Shown: positions 48,765 to 57,022 of the stretch, one piece after another | How positions within the stretch are numbered: the first letter of the stretch is position 1 | Layout of the letters: each line of letters begins with the position of its first letter | Origin: Dyella_A sp051962475 | GTDB taxonomy: Bacteria; Pseudomonadota; Gammaproteobacteria; Xanthomonadales; Rhodanobacteraceae | NCBI RefSeq assembly: GCF_051962475.1 | Contig: NZ_JBQCCF010000069.1 | Coordinates: forward strand, 186,001-250,000 | Direction: 5' to 3' | Length of the DNA: 64,000 nucleotides | Notes under the pieces: generated by a model | Databases searched by the model: none | Seen by the model: only the letters and a program-made list of their open reading frames with translations | Told to the model about the DNA's origin: nothing | Translations under genes and position numbers: made by a program

Positions 48765-51700
48765 TCAGCCCGGCGCGAGCAGCGCGTCGAGATCACCCTG
48801 ATCGAAGCTGAGCTTTTCGCGCGTGCCGCCGCCTTCGAGCACCGCGTCGGCGAGCTCGGCCTTGCGTAGCTTGAGCTCCTCGATGCGCTCTTCCACCGTG
48901 TTGGAGGTGATCAGCCGGAACACGAACACCGGCTTGTCCTGGCCGATGCGGTGCGCGCGGTCCGAGGCCTGCGCCTCGGCGGCGGGGTTCCACCACGGGT
49001 CGTAGTGGATCACCGTGTCGGCGGCGGTGAGGTTGAGGCCCACGCCGCCGGCCTTCAGCGAGAGCAGGAACAGTGGCACGTCGCCTTCCTGGAACTGCTT
49101 CACCGGCTCGGCGCGGTCGCGCGTCTCGCCGGTGAGCGTGACGTAGGGAATACGCCGGCGATCGAGCTCGTTGGCGATCAGCTTGAGCATCTCGGTGAAC
49201 TGCGAGAACAGCAGCACCTTGCGGCCTTCGGCCAGTAGCGCAGGCAGCATGTCCATCAGCAGCTCGAACTTGGCCGAATCGCGCACTCCGCGCGCCGCTT
49301 CCAGCTTCACCAGTCGCGGATCGCAGCAGACCTGGCGCAACTTGAGCAGCGCATCGAGCACCACGATGCCCGAGTGCGCGATGCCGCGCTGGGCGATCAC
49401 CTGGCGCAGTTCGTCGGCCAGCGACAGGCGCAGGCTCTCGTACAGCTCGCGCTGACGACCATCGAGCACCACGCGGCGGGTGATCTCGGTCTTCGGCGGC
49501 AGTTCGGACGCCACCTGGCTCTTGGTCCGGCGCAGGATGAACGGGGCGAGGCGGCGGTTGAGGCGGGCCTGGCACTCCTCGTCGCGCTGCTTTTCGATCG
49601 GGCCGCGGTAGTGGCGACGGAACGCGCCCTCGTCACCGAGCAGGCCGGGGACCGCCAGATCCACCTGCGACCACAGTTCCCCCAGATGATTTTCCAGCGG
49701 CGTGCCGGTGAGGCAGATGCAGCGCGGCGCGCGCAGGCTGAGCACGGCGCGGCGCGCCTGCGTGCGCGGGTTCTTCACCTGCTGCGCCTCATCCAGCGCG
49801 ATCAGCGCGAACGGCTGCTTGCGCAGCGTCACCACATCGCGTGGCAGCAGTGCGTAACTGGTCAGCACGATGTCCTGCGCGCCGAGCTGCGAGAAATCGC
49901 CGCCGCGCTGCGGCCCGTGCAGCGCCAGCACCTTCAGCGACGGCGCGAAGCGGGCGCACTCGGCCTGCCAGTTTGGAATCAGGCTGGTCGGCACCACGAT
50001 CAGCGCCGGCTGCGCCAGCGCACCGCGCTCCTTCAGCGCGAGCAGATGGGTGATCAGCTGCAGCGTCTTGCCCAGGCCCATGTCGTCGGCCAGCACGCCG
50101 CCCACGCCGGCCTCGGCCAGCGCGTTCAACCAGCGCAGGCCTTCGCGCTGGTACGGCCGCAGTTCCACTGTGAGGCCTTCGGGTACCGCGTCGCTCGCGC
50201 GGTCGGCGGCGTCGCGCAGGCGTGCGGTGAAGCCGCGCAGCTGCTCGGGCGCCTGCAGCTCGCCGCCGGCCGGCAGCGCGTCGACCAGCTCTTCCAGCCG
50301 ACCGGCCTGCACGCGCGGCAGATGCAGCCGCTTCTTCGGCTTTTCCAGGTACTCGGCCAGCGGCGCGAGCAGGCCGCGCAGCTCCTTCAGCTTCACCGGC
50401 ACGCGGCGGCGGTCGTCCACCGGCGCGTACCACACGGCGTCTTCGGGTTCGTTCGGCACCGGGCTGAGGTTGAGTTGATGCTCGGCCAGCGCCTGCGCCA
50501 CGGCAGGCAGCAGGTTGTGCCGCTTGCCCTCGACCTCGATGCCGATCTCCAGGTCGAAGGCGTGGTCGTCGGCGTCCTCGGTGGCGTTGCCGTACCAGCG
50601 CACGGGGCCTTCCAGCACCTCGAACGGAAAGCTCGGCGCGTACTCCACCACGTAGCCTTCGGTTTCCAGCTTGGCGCGCAGCGCCAGCCAGCGCGCCGGC
50701 GTGTTCACCTCCAGCGCGCCGGCGTAGCCCTTGCCCGGGAACAGCCAAGCGTCCTCGGGCAGGGTGTCGGCCAGGTCCCACGGCAGGCCTTCGGTATCCA
50801 CGCCGGGCGTGAGGCCGGCGCGTTCGAGCTGCTCCATCGCCGCCAGTTCGTCGGCGCGGCGGCGCACGATTTCCACCAGCTGGCCGTTGCGCACGCGGCG
50901 CACCAGCGGCTCGCCGCCGCGGCCGGGCAGGCGCTCGCCGGCGTAATCGAAGGCCAGCCGCGCGTAAGCCAGCGGCGGCGTACCGGCAGCCAGTCGAGCG
51001 TGGCGGGTGAGCGCATGCAGGGTCAGCACGGGCCGGGGGGCCAGGTCCTCGCGGCGCAGATCGTCGAATACCTGCGGCAGCGGCACACGATGGGCCAACC
51101 GGCTGTGCGGCAGGGCGGCGCGCAGGCGATGGCTGTCGTCGTGCTTGAGCGGCGGCAAGTCGAGCCAGGCGGTTTCCTCGGCGGGCGCTTCCAGATGCCC
51201 CAGCTCGGCGCGCTCGGCGTCCAGGTACCACAGGCCGTCGACGCGCAGCAGGCGCTGGCCGGTGGGAAGCGCCGGAAGCAGCCGCTGGCTGCCATCGCCC
51301 TCGAGCTGCCAGTGCCAGTTGAGCTGGTGCGATTTGCCGCGCGACAGGCGCAGCCCGCCCAGTCCGCCGAGGAAGCACGGCGCCGTGTCGAGGATTTCCG
51401 CCAGCAGGGCGTCGCCGACGTGGCCGCTCAGTCGCGCGTAGCTGCGGCTCTTTCGCAGCGTCTGCGGCAGGCCGAGCACGGTGGCAGCCAGGCGCTGTTC
51501 GTGCGGCTCGAGCTGGGCGTGCACCAGATGTTTGCTGTCCAGCGGGGCTGGCCGGGCAAAGCGGCCGTGTTCGGCCACGGCCAGCACCGCCGGCGCCACG
51601 TCGAGCCGGCCGGCACTGCTGCCGTCTTCGTGCACCACGTCGAGGAAGAAGCCCAGCACGCCGCGCTCCGTCGGCGCGGCCGGCAGCGGCGGCTCCAGCA

Positions 51701-51794
51701 CGCGGCGCCACACCGGCGGCAGCGCGGGCTCGGCCACGGTGCGCGTGACGGGGGGATCGCCTGGCTTTCGGTCGTCCGGTTGCTGCATGGGCAT
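48765..51794 (-). CDS. SNF2-family DEAD/DEAH-box helicase
   Basis: The 1009-aa protein has a long unique N-terminal region (about 1-540) followed by the Swi2/Snf2 ATPase: motif I ADDMGLGKTLQ (K576), motif Ia VVPTSLIPNW, motif II LDEAQQVKNP, motif III LTGTPLENHLGELW, then helicase C with SLKAGGVGLNLTAAD, YDPWWNPAAEAQASDRAHRIGQ. These bacterial RapA/HepA-like translocases remodel protein-DNA or RNA polymerase complexes. No methylase or restriction partner is next to it, so a phage-defence role is not indicated. The start could be the ATG two codons later. Confidence 0.93.
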   Translation of the reverse strand: MPMQQPDDRKPGDPPVTRTVAEPALPPVWRRVLEPPLPAAPTERGVLGFFLDVVHEDGSSAGRLDVAPAVLAVAEHGRFARPAPLDSKHLVHAQLEPHEQRLAATVLGLPQTLRKSRSYARLSGHVGDALLAEILDTAPCFLGGLGGLRLSRGKSHQLNWHWQLEGDGSQRLLPALPTGQRLLRVDGLWYLDAERAELGHLEAPAEETAWLDLPPLKHDDSHRLRAALPHSRLAHRVPLPQVFDDLRREDLAPRPVLTLHALTRHARLAAGTPPLAYARLAFDYAGERLPGRGGEPLVRRVRNGQLVEIVRRRADELAAMEQLERAGLTPGVDTEGLPWDLADTLPEDAWLFPGKGYAGALEVNTPARWLALRAKLETEGYVVEYAPSFPFEVLEGPVRWYGNATEDADDHAFDLEIGIEVEGKRHNLLPAVAQALAEHQLNLSPVPNEPEDAVWYAPVDDRRRVPVKLKELRGLLAPLAEYLEKPKKRLHLPRVQAGRLEELVDALPAGGELQAPEQLRGFTARLRDAADRASDAVPEGLTVELRPYQREGLRWLNALAEAGVGGVLADDMGLGKTLQLITHLLALKERGALAQPALIVVPTSLIPNWQAECARFAPSLKVLALHGPQRGGDFSQLGAQDIVLTSYALLPRDVVTLRKQPFALIALDEAQQVKNPRTQARRAVLSLRAPRCICLTGTPLENHLGELWSQVDLAVPGLLGDEGAFRRHYRGPIEKQRDEECQARLNRRLAPFILRRTKSQVASELPPKTEITRRVVLDGRQRELYESLRLSLADELRQVIAQRGIAHSGIVVLDALLKLRQVCCDPRLVKLEAARGVRDSAKFELLMDMLPALLAEGRKVLLFSQFTEMLKLIANELDRRRIPYVTLTGETRDRAEPVKQFQEGDVPLFLLSLKAGGVGLNLTAADTVIHYDPWWNPAAEAQASDRAHRIGQDKPVFVFRLITSNTVEERIEELKLRKAELADAVLEGGGTREKLSFDQGDLDALLAPG

Positions 51795-51891
51795 GCGTCC
51801 GCTGGGCGATCAAAACCCTGAGCTTAGCAAGCCCGGCCGCGCATGCACACGGCGGCGGCGCCCCCGCTACATGAACTGCCGACGGCGCCGC

Positions 51892-52917
51892 TCAGGTACC
51901 TGGGAACAGGCCCTGCGGATACTCCGGCTTCTGCTCGCGCGCCATCAGCGCACGCAGGCCCTCGACCGGCGTGACTTCGCCATGCAGCACGGCACGCACG
52001 CCGTTGGCGATGGGCAGATCCAGGCCGTGCTTGACGGCCAGCCGGGCCACTTCGTCGGCGGTGAGCACGCTTTCCACCACCTGGCCGATCTGGCGGACCG
52101 CCTCGTCCAGCGCGATGCCCTTGCCCAGCGCCAGGCCGAGCCGGCGATTGCGCGAGAGATCGCCGGTGCAAGTAAGCACCAGGTCACCCAGGCCGGACAG
52201 GCCCATCAGCGTCTCCGGCTTGGCGCCGAGCGCCAGGCCCAGCCGCAGCATCTCGTTCATGCCGCGGGTAATCAGGCCGGCACGGGCATTGAGACCCAGC
52301 TGCATGCCGTCGGCCACGCCGGTGGCGACCGCCAGCACGTTCTTCATCGCACCGCCGAGCTCGGCACCGAGCACGTCGCTACCGGTGTAGGCGCGGAAGT
52401 TGGGCGCGTGCAGCATGCCGGCGACTTCGCGGGCAAATGGCTCGTCATCGGAATGCACGGTGACCGCGCTGGGCAGGCCAGCGGCCACTTCCTTGGCGAA
52501 CGACGGCCCAGTGACCACCGCGGCCGGGCGACCCGGCAGCTTCTCGGCTACCAGCTCGTGCAGGAAGCGACCGGTGCCGGGCTCGAAGCCCTTGCTGGCC
52601 CAGGCGATCGCCGCGTCGGCGTCCAGCAGCGGGGCGATCTCGTCCAGCATCGAGGCGAACGCGTGGCTGGGCACCACGATCAGCACGACCTTGGCGCCAC
52701 GCAGCGCTGCGGCAAGATCACTCTCGTAGTGGAGCTCGGCGGGCAGTTCGAGATCGGGCAGGTAGCGCTGGTTGCGATGGCTCTGCGCCATCGTCGCCAG
52801 CGCTTGCGCATCGCGCCCCCACAGTCGAGTGGGGACGCCATTGCGCGCTGCGAGCGCCGCCAATGCCGTGCCCCAGGAACCGGCGCCGAGGACCGCCAGG
52901 GTCGGTCGGGTGCTCAT
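51892..52917 (-). CDS. gpsA: Glycerol-3-phosphate dehydrogenase [NAD(P)+]
   Basis: GpsA reduces dihydroxyacetone phosphate to sn-glycerol-3-phosphate for phospholipid synthesis. The 341-aa product has the Rossmann motif LGAGSWGTALA, the VVTGPSFAKEVAAGLP region, and the ELGGAMKNVLAVATGVADGMQLG segment with the catalytic Lys. The ATG at 52917 is standard; the upstream frame extension reads through into the secB end without similarity. It follows secB by 7 nt, the conserved secB-gpsA pairing of proteobacteria. Confidence 0.97.
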   Translation of the reverse strand: MSTRPTLAVLGAGSWGTALAALAARNGVPTRLWGRDAQALATMAQSHRNQRYLPDLELPAELHYESDLAAALRGAKVVLIVVPSHAFASMLDEIAPLLDADAAIAWASKGFEPGTGRFLHELVAEKLPGRPAAVVTGPSFAKEVAAGLPSAVTVHSDDEPFAREVAGMLHAPNFRAYTGSDVLGAELGGAMKNVLAVATGVADGMQLGLNARAGLITRGMNEMLRLGLALGAKPETLMGLSGLGDLVLTCTGDLSRNRRLGLALGKGIALDEAVRQIGQVVESVLTADEVARLAVKHGLDLPIANGVRAVLHGEVTPVEGLRALMAREQKPEYPQGLFPGT

Positions 52918-52924
52918 CGGTGGA

Positions 52925-53434
52925 TCAGCTGTTGAGCGTCGGCGCGGCCTCGCCACCGCCCATCGCGCTGCGACGCAGCTGTTCGGCGTACAGCGCGTCG
53001 AAATTGATCGGCTGCAGCAGGAACGGCGGGAAGCCGCCCTCGAGCACCAGCGAGGAGATCACCTGGCGCGCATACGGGAACAGCAGGTTCGGGCAGTAGC
53101 TGCCGACGATGCCGGCGTGGTCTTCCGGGCTAAAGCCGGCGATGCCGAACAGGCCGGCCTGGTGCACTTCGGCCAGGTAGGCGGTGCGCTCGCCCACGGT
53201 GCAGGTCAGGGTGAGGCTGAGCACCACTTCGTACAGGTCGTCGCCCAGGTCGGTGGCGCGCTGACCCAGGTTCAGCTGCACCTGCGGCTGGTCACCCGTT
53301 TCGCTGATTTCCTGGAACATCTGCGGGGCATTGGGCGCCTCAAAGGAGACGTCCTTCACATAGATCTTCTGCAGCGCGAGCTGCGGCTGGTTCGCCTGGC
53401 CGTTGGCCTGGCCGTTGGTGGTGACGTCTGCCAT
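52925..53434 (-). CDS. secB: Protein-export chaperone SecB
   Basis: SecB holds precursor proteins unfolded and delivers them to SecA. The 169-aa protein begins MADVTTNGQANGQANQPQLAL, has IYVKDVSFEAPNAPQMF, the hydrophobic cleft segment CPNLLFPYARQVISSLVLEGGFPPFLLQPINFDALY and a short C-terminal tail. The Asn/Gln-repeated N-terminus (NGQANGQAN) is a small species-specific extension. GAGGA precedes the ATG at 53434. It forms a two-gene operon with gpsA. Confidence 0.97.
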   Translation of the reverse strand: MADVTTNGQANGQANQPQLALQKIYVKDVSFEAPNAPQMFQEISETGDQPQVQLNLGQRATDLGDDLYEVVLSLTLTCTVGERTAYLAEVHQAGLFGIAGFSPEDHAGIVGSYCPNLLFPYARQVISSLVLEGGFPPFLLQPINFDALYAEQLRRSAMGGGEAAPTLNS

Positions 53435-53755
53435 GAGGTGTCCTCGTTGAATGAAGCGCCGGCCCCAGGCGGGCGCTCGGCACAAAGCGCAAAGAGCGCG
53501 ATTGTTCCATACATGCCCGCACAGCGTCACTCGGCGGGGGGCGCCCGCTGGTCAAGGATTGCGCAACCGACGGAATTTCCGCGATAATGCGCGGCTCGAT
53601 CCATGCCGCCCGACCATTCGGGCCGTCCGCGACGCGATGCGGACCTCACGGCAGTGCTCGAAAGCGGCACCCTCCAGCATCGCGTGGCGCCAAGGCGTCG
53701 CTGGGCCGAAGTCGCCCTGGCCAACGGGCGTTACACCACAAATACGGAGGTCATC
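53435..53755. other. Divergent secB-rpmB spacer
   Basis: This 321-nt region has no convincing gene of its own. It carries the rpmB promoter (53559-53588) and must contain the secB promoter on the other strand. The rpmB transcript would have a leader of about 160 nt, long for this gene and a possible site for L28-dependent control. Confidence 0.5.
53559..53588 (+). promoter_or_regulatory. Candidate sigma-70 promoter of rpmB-rpmG
   Basis: TTGCGC (53559-53564) and GATAAT (53583-53588) are separated by 18 nt, upstream of the ribosomal protein genes. Confidence 0.55.
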
Positions 53756-53992
53756 ATGGCCCGTGTATGCCAAGTCACCGGAAAGGGTGTGCGGACCGGC
53801 AACAACGTCTCGCACGCAAACAACAAGACCCGTCGCCGTTGGTTGCCCAACCTGCATGAGCGTCGCTTCTGGGTCCCCAGCGAGAACCGCTGGGTCAAGC
53901 TGCGTGTTTCCAACCACGCCCTGCGCACCATCGACAAGAATGGCATCGAGGCCGTGATTGCCGAGCTGCGTGCCCGCGGCGAGAAGATCTGA
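53756..53992 (+). CDS. rpmB: 50S ribosomal protein L28
   Basis: The 78-aa basic protein starts MARVCQVTGKGVRTGNNVSH and contains KTRRRWLPNLHERRFWVPSE, the full L28 sequence. GGAGG lies just upstream of the ATG at 53756. It is followed after 11 nt by rpmG, the conserved rpmB-rpmG order. The frame is open further upstream, but that part is leader. Confidence 0.99.
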   Translation: MARVCQVTGKGVRTGNNVSHANNKTRRRWLPNLHERRFWVPSENRWVKLRVSNHALRTIDKNGIEAVIAELRARGEKI

Positions 53993-54003
53993 GGAGCTAG
54001 ACC

Positions 54004-54171
54004 ATGGCGAACAAGACCCAGGACAAGATCCGTCTGATCTCGTCGGCCGGTACCGGCCACTTCTACACCACGCAGAAGAACAAGAAGAACACCCCGGAAA
54101 AGTTCGAGTTCAAGAAGTACGATCCGGTCGTGCGCAAGCACGTGATCTACAAGGAAGGCAAGATCAAGTAA
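54004..54171 (+). CDS. rpmG: 50S ribosomal protein L33
   Basis: A 55-codon gene begins MANKTQDKIRLISSAGTGHF, continues FYTTQKNKKNTPEKFEFKKYDP and ends VIYKEGKIK. It is the Cys-free (zinc-independent) form of L33. It is co-transcribed with rpmB and ends just before a strong terminator. Confidence 0.98.
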   Translation: MANKTQDKIRLISSAGTGHFYTTQKNKKNTPEKFEFKKYDPVVRKHVIYKEGKIK

Positions 54172-54191
54172 TTGATCGCCGCTTTCAGACG

Positions 54192-54220
54192 AAACCCGCC
54201 CACCGTGGCGGGTTTTTTCT
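54192..54220 (+). terminator. Intrinsic terminator after rpmG
   Basis: AACCCGCC and GGCGGGTT form an 8-bp stem with a 6-nt loop, followed by six T. It lies 21 nt after the rpmG stop. Confidence 0.93.
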
Positions 54221-54254
54221 TGCCCGCTTGCGGTGGTGCCGCGATCATGGGGCG

Positions 54255-54800
54255 ATGACCATGGACGAGTCGCTGTTTCCCGCACTGATGGGCCCTGCCT
54301 GGGCCACGCTGGCAGCTCCGGTGCGTCACGCCCACGGTGGCCGCGACAGCGTCGCCCTCCGCGGCCGGGCTGACGTGGTTGGTGTCGACCACTGGGCGGC
54401 GCGCCTGCTGCGGCGCTTGCTGGGGTTGCCCGCCCCAGGGCCGGCCCAGCCTCTGGTCGTGGAAATCGTGCGCGACGACAGCGGCGAGTACTGGACCCGC
54501 CGCTTCGCTGGCGGGGTCATGCGCTCGCGCTTGAGCGCGGGGCCGGGCCAGTTGCTGCATGAGCGACTGGGGCCGGTGTCGCTGCGCTTCTTCCTCGAGC
54601 CAGACGGCGATGCGATTCTCTGGCAGCTGCGCGGAGCGCGGCTGTTCGGCCTGCCCTTGCCCCTTCGCTGGCTCGGCCACGTGCTCGCACGCAGCGGAAG
54701 CGATGGCGACCGCTACGCGTTCACGGTCGAGGCCAGCCTGCCGGGCATTGGCCGCTGGATCGGTTACCGCGGCACGCTGGAGATCGACGATGGGACATGA
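54255..54800 (+). CDS. DUF4166 domain-containing protein
   Basis: The 181-aa protein contains the DUF4166 pattern: GHARVRHAHGG-like start (PVRHAHGGRDSVALRGRADV), QPLVVEIVRDDSGEYWTRRFAG, LLHERLGPVSLRFFLEPDGD and WLGHVLARSGSDGDRYAFTVEASLPGIG. DUF4166 domains are often fused to or encoded beside saccharopine-dehydrogenase-like NAD-binding proteins, and such a gene lies 408 nt away on the other strand. The ATG at 54255 is chosen since the upstream frame enters rpmG. It overlaps the next gene by 11 nt. Confidence 0.82.
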   Translation: MTMDESLFPALMGPAWATLAAPVRHAHGGRDSVALRGRADVVGVDHWAARLLRRLLGLPAPGPAQPLVVEIVRDDSGEYWTRRFAGGVMRSRLSAGPGQLLHERLGPVSLRFFLEPDGDAILWQLRGARLFGLPLPLRWLGHVLARSGSDGDRYAFTVEASLPGIGRWIGYRGTLEIDDGT

Positions 54801-55197
54801 GCCGGCCGTGGTGGTCTTCGACGGCGTCTGCGTGCTGTGCAGCCGCTGGGTCGATTTCATCCTCAAGCACGATCGCACCGACCGGTTCCGGTTGGCAGCG
54901 ATGCAGGGAGAGCATGGCCGCGCGCTACTTGCCGCGCATGGATTGTCGCCGGACGACCCGGCGTCGCTGCTGCTGGTGGCCGATGGCGTCGGCTACATCG
55001 ACACCGCGGCGATCGCCGGCGTGCTGCAGCGACTGGGCGGTTCGTGGCGCGTGCCATCCGCGCTGCTGCGTTGGACGCCGCGCTGGCTGGCCGATCCGGC
55101 CTATCGCTGGGTGGCGCGGCACCGCTATCAACTGTTTGGCCAGCGCAATGCCTGCCGGATCCCCGATGCCGCCGAGGCCTGGCGCTTCCTCGACTGA
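54790..55197 (+). CDS. DCC-family thiol-disulfide oxidoreductase-like protein (DUF393)
   Basis: The 135-aa protein opens PAVVVFDGVCVLCSRWVDF, with C14 and C17 in the conserved D-x-x-C-x-x-C motif, and has the SLLLVADG and RYRYQLFGQR-like segments (RHRYQLFGQRNACRIPD) typical of the YuxK/DCC family. The function is unproven; a thioredoxin-like fold is suggested. It overlaps the DUF4166 gene by 11 nt, showing coupling. Confidence 0.88.
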   Translation: MGHEPAVVVFDGVCVLCSRWVDFILKHDRTDRFRLAAMQGEHGRALLAAHGLSPDDPASLLLVADGVGYIDTAAIAGVLQRLGGSWRVPSALLRWTPRWLADPAYRWVARHRYQLFGQRNACRIPDAAEAWRFLD

Positions 55198-55207
55198 ACG
55201 AGCCTGA

Positions 55208-56326
55208 TCAGGGAAGCACCTCTGCTCCGCTGCGGACGGCAAAGGGCGCCAGCGCCGCCATCAGCGCCTCAAGATCCAGCAGACCAACGCACGGCATCGC
55301 TCCGATCACCGGAAGGGTTCCGTCGGCCAACCGCTGCGCCAGCACCAGCGCCGGCGTCACCGGCACCTCCGGCCCTTCGCCTGCCGCCACCTCCAGCCAC
55401 CACCGCACGCGAAGCGGGCGCCCGGACGCATCCTCGCCGCTCAGCTCCACCGTCATGCCGCCCACATCGCTGCCCCAGCGCATGAACCATTCGCTCCAGC
55501 GACGCAGCCGCCCCGCATGACGCGCCAGGTCGCGGAGCACGCCCATCCGCACCAGCGCTGCGGCCAGCCAGGTTCCGCCGTGCAGCAGCGGCAACTCCAG
55601 CCCGGCGCGGAACTGCACGGTGCGTACGCCGGGATACCGCTGGGGAAAGAGCTCGAGATCGGGCACATCACAGATCCCAACGAGACGTTGCGCGTTCGCC
55701 AGTCGAACGCGCCGCGTGCCCATCCAGCCGTGCGCCACCTGCCAGCGCGCGTCACGCCAGACGCGGATCGGCCGCCCGCAGTAACCGAGGATGGAAGCCA
55801 CCGTCGCGTCACCGCGCGGCGTGCGGTTGCCAGGACTGATCGCACTCTCGATCCTCTCCAACCGCGCGAAGCGCGGCATCCACGCATCGACCACCGCGCT
55901 GCTGAGCGCCGGCACGCTGGAGGCCCCACTGGCCACCAGGCAACCAGCGCTCCGCGCAGCCGCATCGAGGCGCGTGATGCCAGCGACGAAACCCCGCCCG
56001 TCGGCCAGGTCGACGTAGTGGCTGCCGCAGTCGAGACACGCCTGAGCCACGCGGTAGTCCTGCAGCTGGAACGGACCGGCCGCATGAATCACCAGTTGCG
56101 CGCGCACGGAGGCCAGGCGGGTGGCGAAATCATCGGCGAGCGCGTCCAGCACCGCGATGGTCACCTCGCCACCGGCCGCATTGCGCAGCTCGCCGGCCAG
56201 TTCCTGCAGGACCGAATGCGTGCGCCCGGCCAGCACCAGTTCGAAGCGCCCGTCCGCCGCCAGACGTCGCGCCAGGCGGTTACCAAAGATCCCGCCCGCG
56301 CCCAACAGCACCACCCTGAACGCCAT
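55208..56326 (-). CDS. Saccharopine dehydrogenase-like NAD(P)-binding protein
   Basis: The 372-aa protein starts VVLLGAGGIFGNRLARRLA, a Rossmann dinucleotide motif, followed by VIHAAGPFQLQDYRVAQACLDCGSHYVDLADGR, the characteristic region of the saccharopine dehydrogenase/trans-acting enoyl reductase superfamily. No lysine-pathway partner is nearby; the neighbouring DUF4166 and DCC genes suggest an uncharacterised oxidoreductase. It is convergent with the DCC gene with 10 nt between stops. Confidence 0.85.
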   Translation of the reverse strand: MAFRVVLLGAGGIFGNRLARRLAADGRFELVLAGRTHSVLQELAGELRNAAGGEVTIAVLDALADDFATRLASVRAQLVIHAAGPFQLQDYRVAQACLDCGSHYVDLADGRGFVAGITRLDAAARSAGCLVASGASSVPALSSAVVDAWMPRFARLERIESAISPGNRTPRGDATVASILGYCGRPIRVWRDARWQVAHGWMGTRRVRLANAQRLVGICDVPDLELFPQRYPGVRTVQFRAGLELPLLHGGTWLAAALVRMGVLRDLARHAGRLRRWSEWFMRWGSDVGGMTVELSGEDASGRPLRVRWWLEVAAGEGPEVPVTPALVLAQRLADGTLPVIGAMPCVGLLDLEALMAALAPFAVRSGAEVLP

Positions 56327-56419
56327 GCCGCCTCCCTTCCGTGTCGATGCGCCGAACCGCTGCGCTCAGGCTATTGTCAGACCTGCGAGGTGCTCCCCAT
56401 AACGACCAGGAGAACTGCC

Positions 56420-56944
56420 ATGAGGATGCGGATTGCCCTGTTCGGCGTACTTGCCGCTGCCGGCCTGTCGCCCTGCCCGACGGCGCGTGCCGCGGAGGTC
56501 CCGGCGCAGACCGTAACGGTGACCTACGACCATCCGGAACGTTTTACCGAGACCCGGGAGGAAAAGGCGCTGGCGCCAAGCCGTGCCAGCAACGATTACC
56601 TGGCCACCCTCAAGACCTATATCGAAAAGCGCGGCGCCAAGATGCTGCCCGCCGGACAGCACCTGGACGTGGTGATCACCGACGTCGACCGCGCCGGCTC
56701 GTACGAACCATGGCACGGGCCGAGGCTGAGCGAGGTGCGGATCATCAAGGACATCTACCCGCCGCGCATCAATCTCAGCTTCAGGCTGCTCGACGCGCAG
56801 GGCAAGGTGATCCGCGAGGGCACGCGTACGCTGCGCGACCTCGGCTTCCTCACCAGTGACACGGCGGCCGCGAGGGACGACAGCCTGCGCTACGAAAAAC
56901 GAATGATCGACCGCTGGCTGCGTAACGGGCCCGACAAGCTCTGA
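56420..56944 (+). CDS. DUF3016 domain-containing exported protein
   Basis: The 174-aa protein has a signal peptide (MRMRIALFGVLAAAGLSPCPTARA) and the DUF3016 sequence: VTVTYDHPERFTETREE, DYLATLKTYIEKRGAKMLPAGQHLDVVITDVDRAGSYEPW, IIKDIYPPRINLSFRLLDAQGKV and the terminal EKRMIDRWLR. These periplasmic proteins of about 170 aa have no known role. CAGGAG precedes the ATG. It is divergent from the saccharopine-like gene. Confidence 0.88.
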   Translation: MRMRIALFGVLAAAGLSPCPTARAAEVPAQTVTVTYDHPERFTETREEKALAPSRASNDYLATLKTYIEKRGAKMLPAGQHLDVVITDVDRAGSYEPWHGPRLSEVRIIKDIYPPRINLSFRLLDAQGKVIREGTRTLRDLGFLTSDTAAARDDSLRYEKRMIDRWLRNGPDKL

Positions 56945-56960
56945 TCCGCTGCGCGAATGC

Positions 56961-56999
56961 CAAACAAAAAGCCCGCCATTGAGGCGGGCTTTTTGTTTG
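56961..56999. terminator. Perfect bidirectional intrinsic terminator
   Basis: A 17-bp stem (CAAACAAAAAGCCCGCC and its complement) surrounds a 5-nt loop, with A- and T-rich shoulders. It lies between the convergent DUF3016 and desaturase genes. Confidence 0.95.
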
Positions 57000-57022
57000 A
57001 GGTGAACTCACCGGCGAGCCGG

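Noticed and set aside
48765..51794. SNF2 helicase as part of a phage-defence system
   Set aside because: No nuclease, methylase or other defence partner is adjacent; neighbours are gpsA-secB and a lipoprotein gene, so it is better read as a housekeeping remodeller.
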